Source: Siphonodentalium dalli (taxonomy: Eukaryota; Mollusca; Scaphopoda; Gadilida; Siphonodentaliidae). Taken from it: a stretch of DNA of 64,000 nt. The stretch spans positions 62,214,609 to 62,278,608 of the forward strand of contig CP136066.1 in the NCBI GenBank assembly GCA_032622095.1. The letters are read 5' to 3'. This document shows positions 54,990-64,000 of the stretch, piece by piece. Position 1 is the stretch's first letter; the number at the start of each line of letters is the position of its first letter. A program made the translations under genes and the position numbers. The notes beneath the pieces were generated by a model. That model searched no databases, was not told where the DNA came from, and was given only the letters and a program-made list of their open reading frames with translations.

Positions 54990-56340
54990 GAGGCATAACC
55001 ATAATAGTTATATAAGCCATAGGCCAACACAGCTTGATGTATAATGTAAGTCACGGACCCACTCTACTATATATGAAGAACATAGGGCCAGCCACCAATA
55101 TGTTAGCCATGGACATAGCCTACAATAGTTGGGTTAGGACCCAGGAACATATACATAGTCATGGAACCCATGGCCATACACATAGACTAGGATATGTATA
55201 GTCCATGAAACAGACCGCTTCATATAAGCCCTTATATATTGGCGTTGGATACAGGCATCTATAGACTAGGCATACACCATTTAACCACGATGCTAGACGG
55301 GTTATACCTGGTCACCAAGGCCGCAATGGAGCGATGCCGTCTTATAGAAATACAATAGTATACTCTATGGCAATGGATCCAGCCCATTATACATGTATGA
55401 TACATAAGCTGCATTTTAAAGGACCATGACACGGTTGGATGGTTCAAATACACAAGTGCCCATGTACTCAGATACCATAGACCATGGATTCAGGACCATA
55501 TATATGGTATGAACATATGGGACAGTTTTGTGACAGATCAACCTACATGTATACATTGATATTGGACCGATGCCACATATATGAAGGTTAAGGGTGGAGG
55601 CGCATATAAATAGCCCACACACATGGCACTGTATGTTGGCCATGTACACATGCCCATATGTGTAGACCATGGACCAAGGCCGATATATGTATGCAATATA
55701 GCATTGTACCCAGGCATAAGCAGATGCCTATATGTAGGATATGGACCCACCCCTTATACGTGATATATCTACACCAAAGGCACAGGCACGTTATTAGTCA
55801 GTTCATATATTCACATATATGCTGGTAGGCAATGGACTGATCCACCTGTATAGGAGACATATGGACTCTAGGCCCTACGGGTAAGTCATGGACCAAAATG
55901 CCTGTGCATGGATCCACTTCTCTATATGCATGCCATGCAGCGCCCTATAGGGTGGAGGTCCCTATAGATTGGCCGTGTGTACCACTTATACCATCGGTCC
56001 AGACCCCTTTCTATGACATGGACACAATAGTTAAGACACGTAATTTGATGCAGTTCCATATAGATAGGTCATGAACCATGGTAACTATGGGTTGATAATG
56101 GGCCTATGGCTGCCCATGTAAATAGGCACTGTTCCTAAAGGTAGTTTATGGTATTACAGTCTGAAATATATAGGCCATGCTCATGTGCGAGCTCCTTTTG
56201 ACATGTAAATGACCCATGCCAATGTATTGACATATATGTAGTTATGGCATGGATAGGAAGGACACACAGTTGGTTCCTACCGTATAGCAACTGGTGGGGA
56301 TGCTATCACACCATGATATAGTGTTCTTCATGGATTCCAT
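54990..56340. repeat. Degenerate satellite-like region
   Basis: About 1.35 kb in which CATGGACC, CATATA, GGCCATG and ATATAGGC recur every 40-70 bases without strict periodicity. The composition is uniform and unlike either flank. Frames on the minus strand (55259-55750) reflect the repeat and are rich in Tyr, His and Met codons. Probably an old, diverged satellite. Confidence 0.6.
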
Positions 56341-57414
56341 TGTCAAATGTATTGTGAATGTCGGGGGGGGGGGGGGGGGTCAGTTGGTATCGACATAAAT
56401 TTGGGTCAATATTTTTTACATGTCTCATTAAAATGTATTCCAACAATCGATTGATGGAAGGTACAATCATAAACTCCACACAGGTATGTCATTTTGATAA
56501 AATAACTGAATAGTCTGTCAGTGTTAAGTAGATTTGTCAATGCTAGGTGGTTAGCCGGGTATGTGTGAAGATCGAGTCCGTAAATTAGCCTACATATGAC
56601 TGCATTAGCGTATGGTCTGATGGAATTTCGTCAGAATTTGCACCGTTACGAAAAATCATGATATCTCAAAATGCTCAACTCGGATTCTAGGGGACTTTCG
56701 CCATATTGTCCATAAACATCTTTTCAGTAATCCCTGAAAAATTCAGCTTTCCCGTATTATTTGCCGTAGTGAAACCTAATGTGCCTGGACTATTATAATA
56801 CTCCGATGTGCAACGGATTATTGGCAAAACTGGAAAGATATAAAGCGTAATCTAAGAATGACAGGATGTCTCCACGCATTGTAAATATTTGTAGTCATTA
56901 TTATTGCTCACCGCCGCATAGATTTTGCTTGCATAGTTGTTTATTAGGGAGCCCCTATATGACAGAGGTAACAATTAATGTCAAGTGCATTTGAATTAAT
57001 TCACTGTCCAATGCGTGATACACTCGATCGATTAGTATTATTAACTTGTTCTAAGCCACACAACTAATGGACCAGACTGAGAAAGTCAGTCATGTAATTG
57101 ATGACGTTAATTTACATAGTTATTTTGGAAAAATAGCGATTCTATGTGTCAATTTATGCAATCGCACGACGTACCAGTGCATGTGTGCTAAGAATTGTAC
57201 GGTTCTTGATATTGTCTATGGTGTTCAGACAGACGAATTGGTCGAATTATTTCCGGTTCTGTGAGTGAAGCTTGTGATGCGTGTACACACCTCTTGGTCT
57301 TGGCGAACTTATCATAAGGAATGCATTTGTGATGATTTTATGTTTGGTCACTCGTGTATTATATAGGATCTTCGTATATTAGGCACATGCATCATTTGTG
57401 AGTTGTTTCCGATG
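56341..57414. other. Flank including dispersed repeat H copy 2
   Basis: A G-run lies at 56362-56379. Repeat H copy 2 spans about 56791-56955. No gene; the frame at 57067-57264 shows no family resemblance. Confidence 0.5.
56791..56955 (+). repeat. Dispersed repeat H, copy 2
   Basis: Collinear with 49703-49875 through GTGCAACGGATTATTG and TGTTTATTAGG. Confidence 0.7.
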
Positions 57415-57422
57415 CCTCTAAC

Positions 57423-57969
57423 CGGGGTTCGCACTACCAGTGGTAGTCTACCACTTGCCAAATTTGTCAATGGCATAAATAATTCACATTTGGCAAACAA
57501 ATATTTTCAATTTGGCAAAAAACTCTTTCATTAATGGTATTATTGTTGGTGATTTATAAGGTTATGAAAAGTTAACACCTCTATCAAGATGCAATTAATC
57601 TGATATCATTAGTATCGACGGGTGGGAGGGTTTGCTAGTATGTCTGCTTGTGGCGTTTACATAGCTAATCGTCTTTGTTTTGATGTGCCTTTCTGATGAA
57701 GAAACCCTTCTCCAATTTTATTGCTATGCTTTTGGTTTATTGTTCTAGTATGATAAACCAAAGTATAGAGGCGAGAATTATTAATAATGAACTGCTTTCC
57801 TATCGATATCAAAGGTCGCTCAAGCAGCGTTTGTCTTAATAATCAAAATAAAAGACACAATGTTGTAAACACTGATAGTATTTGGCAACTTCTAACAGCA
57901 TTTGATAACAAATATTTTCAATTGGCAAAATATTTGGCAAAAGTAAATTTCGGGCCAGCGCGGACACTG
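57423..57969 (+). mobile_element. hAT-type non-autonomous element, copy 2 (547 bp)
   Basis: Perfect 8-bp target duplication CCTCTAAC at 57415-57422 and 57970-57977. The left end CGGGGTTCGC is one change from CAGGGTTCGC, and the right end is CGCGGACACTG. The core matches 9532-10108, and TTTGGCAAAA motifs fill both subterminal regions. Confidence 0.9.
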
Positions 57970-58126
57970 CCTCTAACCCGCATTACGCGGCCGGCCCAGG
58001 ATAACGTGATCATGCGTTGTTTTTAAAAACTTTTTTTGAAGCACGAGTCGTTTTACAATCGATACAATCTCTTTGGTAAATGGTCAACAGAACCGAGATT
58101 CATGCACTATAGACCTCACACAGTGA

Positions 58127-58212
58127 CAGGGTTCGGGCTGCCACTTGCCAATGGCAAAAAATATTTCATTTGGCAAAATATTATTTTAATTTGGCAAAAA
58201 ATTTGGCAAGTG
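58127..58212 (+). mobile_element. hAT-type element, deleted remnant
   Basis: Starts CAGGGTTCGGGCTGCCACTT and retains only TTTGGCAAAA-rich subterminal sequence, about 86 bp. No clear target duplication. Confidence 0.65.
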
Positions 58213-58635
58213 GGTTTTTAAATTATGTGATGTGAGCTATCTAGTCATAAACATCACCGAATGCGGTTTATCCGTTACGTATGCCGACTTATATACACTG
58301 CAAAGGAAACCCCAATCAACAAATATATTAACCAAACGGTCAGCAATGATATGTCTAAACTGATACATGCACGCATGTAATCTTCTGTAGTTTTCACAAA
58401 ACGATAATACGTCCTTTCTGCCTATATTAAAACTGTCGTCAAACAATTAATCAACCGTGGTTAAAATATGATAGTCAGAAAAAAGATATGTTCCGTATTT
58501 TTTTCATTGAGGTTTGTATAAGTAATTTTTTTTTTTATACCACGATCGCCTATCTTACTATATAAATAAAGCCATCTGTTTAAATTTTACATTTAATCAA
58601 CACCTGTTGATTAAACGTGCCTATATACTGTTGAT
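58213..58635. other. No recognised feature
   Basis: AT-rich, ending in three close copies of TGATTAAAC-like sequence. Confidence 0.5.
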
Positions 58636-58800
58636 TAAACTTCGCAGAGTGGATTAAACTTTCTCCATACAATTTGAACGGAAAGTGTTTATTCATCGCA
58701 TTGTAAAGATCGTGGCATAAACTTCGCAGAGTGGATTAAACTTTCTCCATACAATTTGAACGGAAAAGTGTTTATCCATCGCATTGTAAAGATCGTGGCA
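58636..58800 (+). repeat. 82-bp direct duplication
   Basis: Units 58636-58717 and 58718-58800 start TAAACTTCGCAGAGTGG and differ by one indel and one substitution, so the duplication is recent. Confidence 0.92.
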
Positions 58801-58813
58801 TAAACAAAATATA

Positions 58814-58943
58814 CGCATAGTGTTTCTGAATAACAAATTTAATCCACTCGTGGGATTGGCGATTTACACCACTCGCTGAAGCTCGTGGTGTAAATCGCCA
58901 ATCCCACTCGTGGATTAAAATTGTTATTCAGAAACACTATGCG
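58814..58943. repeat. CTCG-punctuated palindrome P3 (130 bp)
   Basis: Arms CGCATAGTGTTTCTGAATAA and complement, then AATCCACTCGTGGGATTGGC and complement. CTCG occurs at 58847, 58872, 58882 and 58907 in one orientation, intervals 25, 10 and 25, symmetric about 58878.5. Outer sites equivalent to those in P1 and P2 are missing. Arm sequence is largely different from P1 and P2. Confidence 0.93.
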
Positions 58944-59039
58944 AATATGCTATATGTAATAGGCTCTCAATTACGTCATTTTGCACCAAACGCAAAATGT
59001 AATTATAAACTTGTTTATACAGTTACCCACCCTAGGCTG

Positions 59040-59420
59040 GTGATGCAGAATGAGGTCATCCCGCGGCGGACTAGCGTCACAAATTCACTCTCTGGGGAAG
59101 TCATTCTGATTAGACCTATAATCTGCCATGGAAGACCTAGCCTCATATTGAAGTTACCAGATGGTGAATATTGTGATGTGCATCCATTGGGCACATCGAC
59201 TATATGCATTGTGTCGTCTGCCATTTTTGGGATACAGAGAAACTAAACTAAAAATGGAATGAAACTTTCTAAAGAAACTTAAAAATTACTATTTTGATAA
59301 TAAAGATACTTTCCAGAGGAGATGAGGCCTAATCAGTATGAGGTCCACAAAGGACAGATGGCGAATTTAGTTATGCTAGCCAGCTGCGCGGGGTAGCGTA
59401 TAATTAAATCCTCTCTCTGG
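59040..59420. mobile_element. Family D MITE, copy 4
   Basis: Starts ATGCAGAATGAGGTCATC and contains the core CCCATTGGGCACATCGAC. The far end carries a second palindromic arm (TATGAGGTCCACAAAG... to about 59420). Confidence 0.75.
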
Positions 59421-59827
59421 TGACCTTACCAGCACCATACTGTGTATACAGCAGAAGTGGTATCTGGGTCCGTGAAAACATGTTGCGATTGTCAGCAAGG
59501 AATCATTTGAATGATCAAGAACAACAAGGCGGTAAGGCTCACTGTATTACGTCATGCTCCAAAATTTATCAGTGAAATGATTCCTCATTCGCACAGAAAA
59601 ACTACTTATATACGATCCCATGAGATATTTTGACCAATCAGAAGTTGAATTGAATGTGAGGCGTGAGCTTGCGTACTCAAAACGTAAACAATCATTCACT
59701 GCGATTGCTATTGAATAATCACAATGCCCCACGTGCTTGTGTTGATATTCTCAAACATGCTATACTACTTGTGTTGCTGTCAACTAAGAATTCGGAAAGA
59801 CGTTTGTGTAATTGAGTAAAATGAGTG

Positions 59828-60220
59828 GAGCTCCGTGGTCCGGTGGTTAGCGTCGTCGGTCTTGTATTCGCTGTAAACACATCGATATGGGTTCGCAGCG
59901 CGCCGCCGGTCATTGCGTCTCCACACATAGCAGTGGCTTGGCCGTTTTGAGCAACGTGCAATTGTCGGATTGCTCGCTGTTTCAAAACCCGCGTCAAGTT
60001 GTGATCGTACTGTGTCGGCTTCGCATCACTCATGTGTTAAACGAGTACCAGTCAGCTTGTCATACTGGTGAGTATCAGAGCATGTTCTGATCACACTAGA
60101 GCATCGCCTGCAATGACTGGGGTAATGGCTTGTACAAATGACTGGGGTAATATTGTACCAAGCGTGTTAGAGCAAGTAATTGGTAATCGCTATATAAAAC
60201 TGGTCATTATTAATTATTAT
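59828..60220 (+). mobile_element. tRNA-derived SINE
   Basis: A polymerase III A-box-like TGGTCCGGTGGTTAGC (59836) and a B-box-like GGGTTCGCAGC (59889) are 50 bases apart, as in a tRNA head. The body contains a 16-base duplication CAAATGACTGGGGTAATA-like (60108 and 60134), and the end GCTATATAAAAC...CATTATTAATTATTAT is AT-repeat-like, as in many SINEs. The acceptor stem does not close, so it is not a working tRNA gene. Confidence 0.65.
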
Positions 60221-60477
60221 AAAATGTTAATTGAAAGCGAGTAATACAGGGGGCGATAGTAAGTGATAGTATTTCATCGAACAATTTGAACTTGTAGCAT
60301 GCCTACTACATAACTGTATCCCACAAAGTATGTGTATTGGGAATATGGGATACTGTGACAAATCGTAGTATGTGTACGGGGAACTTGTATATACAATTCC
60401 AAACAGTCCGTGAATTGTGTACCCACTTGCCTATAACGGTTACATACAAGCCTGGATATAGTTTGTCTCACATTTCC
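60221..60477. other. No recognised feature
   Basis: Short flank before family D copy 5. Confidence 0.4.
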
Positions 60478-60797
60478 AGAATTATGTCCTCTGAGGGTGA
60501 ATTTAGTTATGCCCCCCCGCACAGCGGGCTACATTACCATGCAAATTCACACTATGTGGGACCTAATTCTGCTTATATGCTAATCGTCTGGGAAGTATCT
60601 AATGTCTCAAATAAAAAAAAACAAATCAGTTACTTTTTCCCTTCTGTTCTGTTTCTATACGCCCTCATTTGCAGAACATAAATTGCATAATCGAGGTGAC
60701 TAATGGGTGATCATCACCAGCTTCAAATGGGGAACTTTAATCTGAATCAAGGTCGCCCATAGCAGTTGAGGCCTAAACAGAATGAGGTCCCCAGACA
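60478..60797. mobile_element. Family D MITE, copy 5
   Basis: Starts CAGAATTATGTCCTCTGAGG with the first palindromic module to about 60572. The core follows, and the second module begins CAGAATGAGGTCCCC at 60779, where it is cut short. Confidence 0.75.
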
Positions 60798-61801
60798 TAT
60801 GTGTTTAAAGAAACAGATGGCCTTCGCGATTGGTATCGCTGCTAAAATAAGTCACATCCGTTAAACCGCCACACATAGAAAGAACATTAATATATAGACA
60901 TATTTTGTTCTTATACCAATCAAAAATATCACATAAATAACATGTTATTGACAAGATCGTACGCAGTGTTAGTAAACAGTACGTAAATAGTGTACGATAA
61001 GCAAAATAATCAACACCCGGGATATATCACAAAGTGAAGTCGGGTTAAAACAGGATACGTTGTTATCCTTAATATTTTCCACCATTCTGATAGACCCATG
61101 TGCTGTCACGTGCCGGGCGACAAATCACACTGTCGCCCGCTGACCTGGGAGACATTGTTTTTGTCGCCCGCCTGATGTTATATTGCAAGAAAATTTCCAA
61201 ACACACACTGCAGTAACTCATCTATTTCACATCACTACGACGTACTAAAAAATCATAGATCTTATATACCCCACGGATTCGCAAAACACAACAGTTGTGG
61301 TGTTTGCTAATTTGCATATATTTAGTGAACACTAATATTCGAACTTTTAAGTTGATACTTTTATCGGTCAAACGTTATTATTTACTTTTTACATCGAAAC
61401 ATCTCGGTGATTCAATTTGTTCATGTCGACATTATGATGCAAGATTGAAAGAGAGATCCCTTGAGGTTGGTTGGTTATAAATGTTCGCTGGTAGACAACG
61501 TAATGCATACGTTTGTCGCGAATGAATGGTACTGTACGTTTATCCTCTGCGATGTCTGCAATGTGATCATAGAAGTATTTTATGTGGGGATCGCCATGAG
61601 CACTGACACATTTGAATGTACATTAATGAAATTGACAACTTCCCAATAGCTTTCGGGGAAGACCGTTATGAAATGAACATCGCGAGTAAATTGCGCGCAC
61701 AAGACATTGAATATGCCACATTGCAGAAGACGAGAACATACCTATATGCCTTATTGGTTTACATTGCATGGACCGATATTGAAGAATCGGATAACAAAAC
61801 A
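60798..61801. other. No gene; one GTCGCCCG-rich patch
   Basis: Between 61105 and 61175, CGGGCGACAAATCACACTGTC and GTCGCCCGC recur in both orientations and resemble the arms of P4, so a decayed relative may sit here. Otherwise nothing recognised. Confidence 0.45.
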
Positions 61802-61928
61802 GTTGTTGCCCTTCTTCTCGGGAGACATTGAGATTTGTCACCCGCTCGAGAACGGAATGTCTCCCTCGGACATTCCGTTCTCGAGCGGGTGACAAATCTC
61901 AATGACTCCCTCGACAACGGGCGACAAC
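61802..61928. repeat. CTCG-containing palindrome P4 (127 bp)
   Basis: Symmetric about 61865. Outer CTCG sites at 61817 and 61910 lie in the same orientation on opposite arms. An inner pair has become CTCGAG (61845, 61880), which is self-complementary, and the loop holds one more CTCG (61865). Arms GAGATTTGTCACCCGCTCGA and complement are nearly perfect. Related to P5. Confidence 0.9.
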
Positions 61929-62091
61929 TGTATAATGTTGTTTACAACATAGTTATAGCGCTCGATAACCCTCGCCAATCAACATTTCGGGGTTGAATGG
62001 GTCACCGTGAATCGTTCAATCTCCCCCCCCCCAAATCGCCACGATGTTGAGTGTTTTGCTTATCGCTCACTCTGTATATGTTGTATACAAA
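61929..62091. other. Short flank with C-run
   Basis: A C-run at about 62023-62031; nothing else. Confidence 0.5.
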
Positions 62092-62695
62092 CAGGGTTCG
62101 CGCTAGACCCAAATTTACTATTATTATTATTATTATTTGCCAAATGAAAATATGTTTTGCCAAATTCTTTTAGAATTTGCCAAATGTTATCACTGATTTC
62201 TGCAACCTTGATTGGATCTTATGTTTTGACACTCGCGGTTTGAACGACGTTTGCTATCGATAGGAAAGCAGTTAGTTAATAATTATACTGGCATATTTAT
62301 TGTGGTTCATAATACAACAATAAACCAATCACCGAACAATAAAATGGTAGAACGGTTGCTTCATCAGAAGGGAACATCACAAGAGGATTAGTCATATAAA
62401 CACCACCATCAAGCTAAATACGGGTAATCCCTCCACCAAAATCGATACTAATGATATCAGACTAACTGCATCTTAATGGAGGTGTTAACTTTTCCGAAAC
62501 CATATAAAACACCATTAATATAATTCTATTGTAATAGTTTCCTAAAATGAATAGTATTGATTGATCGATATTTTTCAACTTTATAGAGGAATTATTAAGT
62601 GACTTACCAAAACTTTTGCCAAATGAAAATATTTTTTGCCAAATGTGAATTATTTTTGCCATTGGCAAATTTGGCAAGTGGCAGCGTGAACCCTG
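62092..62695 (-). mobile_element. hAT-type non-autonomous element, copy 3 (604 bp)
   Basis: Ends CAGGGTTCGCGCTA and ...GCGTGAACCCTG form the best-preserved inverted repeat of the family. Flanks TATACAAA (62084-62091) and CATACAAA (62696-62703) match at 7 of 8. Core inverted relative to 9532-10108 and 57423-57969. An (ATT)n run lies near 62117-62139. Confidence 0.9.
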
Positions 62696-62918
62696 CATAC
62701 AAACAAACGCGCTATCTTTAACTCATACTATTAGTATAATCTTGATGAAATTTTCATAATTTGGTAACTTTTATATTTTGCTAACTTTTATATTTTCATC
62801 ATTTGGTAACTTTTATATTAAATTTTATATCCAACAATCAAGGCATCCGTGCCTTTAAGGAAGACCAAAAAAAGAGGGTGAGTTAACCCGTTCTATACAT
62901 AATTTCAATTCAACTATA

Positions 62919-63924
62919 AGGGTACGTTCATACGCTGGCAAGTTGGCACAGTGTGTTTTTGCGGGAATTTCGTCATAGAAACATGCACAAAAGTGTCGAA
63001 AAGCGGTGGTCTGTTGTTTAAACACTCCATCACCAGGTACATAACTGACGACGATTCCAGTGATATTTAATATTTTACTGCAGACTTACACCTACACTTA
63101 CATTCTACAACTGCTTACTCATGTACATAACTCTAAATTTCAAAATTAACCCTTTCGAAAACTCGCGGCCTATGCTTACGTTTCTAATTTCTAAATTTGT
63201 AACACCTAACCATGTACCACGCTCCCATCTTTTACTGACACTACCGGTATGGGACAATCATGAAACTAAAAAATATTTTAATACTCTACGTATAACTAGT
63301 TCATTTATGATAGTGTGTGATTCTACGATACTGGTACGCATACTCTGTCATATGTATACCTATATTTTCCAAATTTCAAAACACTAGGCATACCTCTAGT
63401 ATGCTCCTGTTTTTAATTTAACTGACTATGGAATTGTCCAAATGGCGCTTCGGAATATGTACCTAGATAATGAACACCCTTGTCCATGTTACCGAAGACA
63501 GGTTTACCCTTGTATCCTGTGGTGTTCCCAGCCCCCCCCCCCGGATCTCTATACTTTTACAACACATGCATCTTTACCAAAGCTAACGACATGAGAAGTA
63601 GCGCTAACGACATGGGGAGTAACGCTAACGACATGAGAAGTAACATTTCTGTAGTTCCACTTGTAACGGTGCTACTCTAATTTGCCTTCAAATACCCGTA
63701 TGATTTATTCTTGCATGCGAGATAATTGCATGATATTTTCAGGCAAATTCCGGTAACATCGCTACAGGTGGATCTACAGAGATTTTTACTTCGTACGTAG
63801 TTAGCTGTGGCACAGATTCACTTTATGTGCTTGTTTCCGTTCATATTTCTGCACCATATCGTTTTCTACGACAAAATGCCTGCAACCCATACCGTGCAAA
63901 CTTGCCAGTGTATGAACATACCCT
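62919..63924. mobile_element. TIR element, about 1.0 kb
   Basis: Left end AGGGTACGTTCATACGCTGG pairs with right end CCAGTGTATGAACATACCCT. Similarity continues inward for about 80 bases with mismatches. The interior holds a C-run (63532-63542) and a 21-bp triple repeat, but no transposase frame. Target duplication not evident. Confidence 0.75.
63590..63652 (+). repeat. 21-bp tandem repeat, three units
   Basis: GCTAACGACATGAGAAGTAAC-type units; the second has GGGG in place of GAGA. Confidence 0.9.
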
Positions 63925-64000
63925 AAACATATACATTTTAAATGGTATATTATTGTTTTGCAGGGTCGTATATGTAATATATTATGTATTCTTGTCAGTG

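Noticed and set aside
55259-55750. Overlapping minus-strand frames rich in Tyr/His/Met
   Set aside because: They follow from the CATGGACC/ATATA word repeat.
59828-59905. Functional tRNA gene
   Set aside because: A- and B-box-like sequences are present, but the acceptor and anticodon stems do not pair, and the sequence continues as a SINE-like body.

Overview
The window reads as eukaryotic nuclear DNA, AT-rich, with no long cellular reading frame and almost wall-to-wall mobile-element debris. The mix of elements (Ngaro-type tyrosine-recombinase retroelement with an SGNH hydrolase, several non-LTR lineages with AATAAA tails, Ty3/gypsy pol, hAT, piggyBac and Tc1/mariner MITEs, a tRNA-derived SINE) fits a marine invertebrate. 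The LINE at 44.2-45.6 kb resembles elements I associate with molluscs and other lophotrochozoans; the phylum is an inference. No rRNA, functional tRNA, CRISPR or prokaryotic feature was seen.

Layout. 1-3629: one near-perfect 3.6 kb palindrome whose left arm meets the window edge. 3.8-10 kb: small non-autonomous elements (family K, a TTAA-flanked piggyBac-like MITE, family W, family D, family E, a hAT-type element). 10.8-14.7 kb: a decayed non-LTR retrotransposon with a 2A-like motif ahead of its AP endonuclease. 15-20 kb: microsatellites, two CTCG/CGAG-punctuated palindromes, and a tandem array carrying three Tc1/mariner-like MITEs together with an empty site. 21-25 kb: LINE fragment, family E and a foldback-like inverted minisatellite. 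25.0-27.2 kb: Ty3/gypsy integrase relic, then a 5'-truncated L1/Tx1-like LINE with a 12-bp target duplication. 27.7-29.6 kb: the only candidate host gene. 30.0-37.3 kb: a Ngaro-like element with split direct repeats (A1-ORFs-B1-A2-B2), its gag split by a second LINE with a 94-bp duplication. 38.7-39.7 kb: solo LTR inside a MITE. 42-43.4 kb: a TIR element with an 8-bp duplication. 43.6-48 kb: tandem arrays and another LINE. 48-63.9 kb: further copies of the same MITE families, degenerate satellite DNA, a SINE and more palindromes.

How it fits together. Nested insertions give a partial history: MITE into dispersed repeat (48.3 kb), LTR into MITE (39 kb), LINE into Ngaro gag (35-36 kb), MITE into a tandem unit that was then amplified (18.5 kb). 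All retroelement frames carry frameshifts or stops, so nothing here looks autonomously active. The most unusual unexplained structure is a set of palindromes (15997, 17714, 58814, partly 61802) in which CTCG tetranucleotides occur in the same orientation on both arms at mirror-symmetric positions, with a conserved 25-10/11-25 bp spacing.
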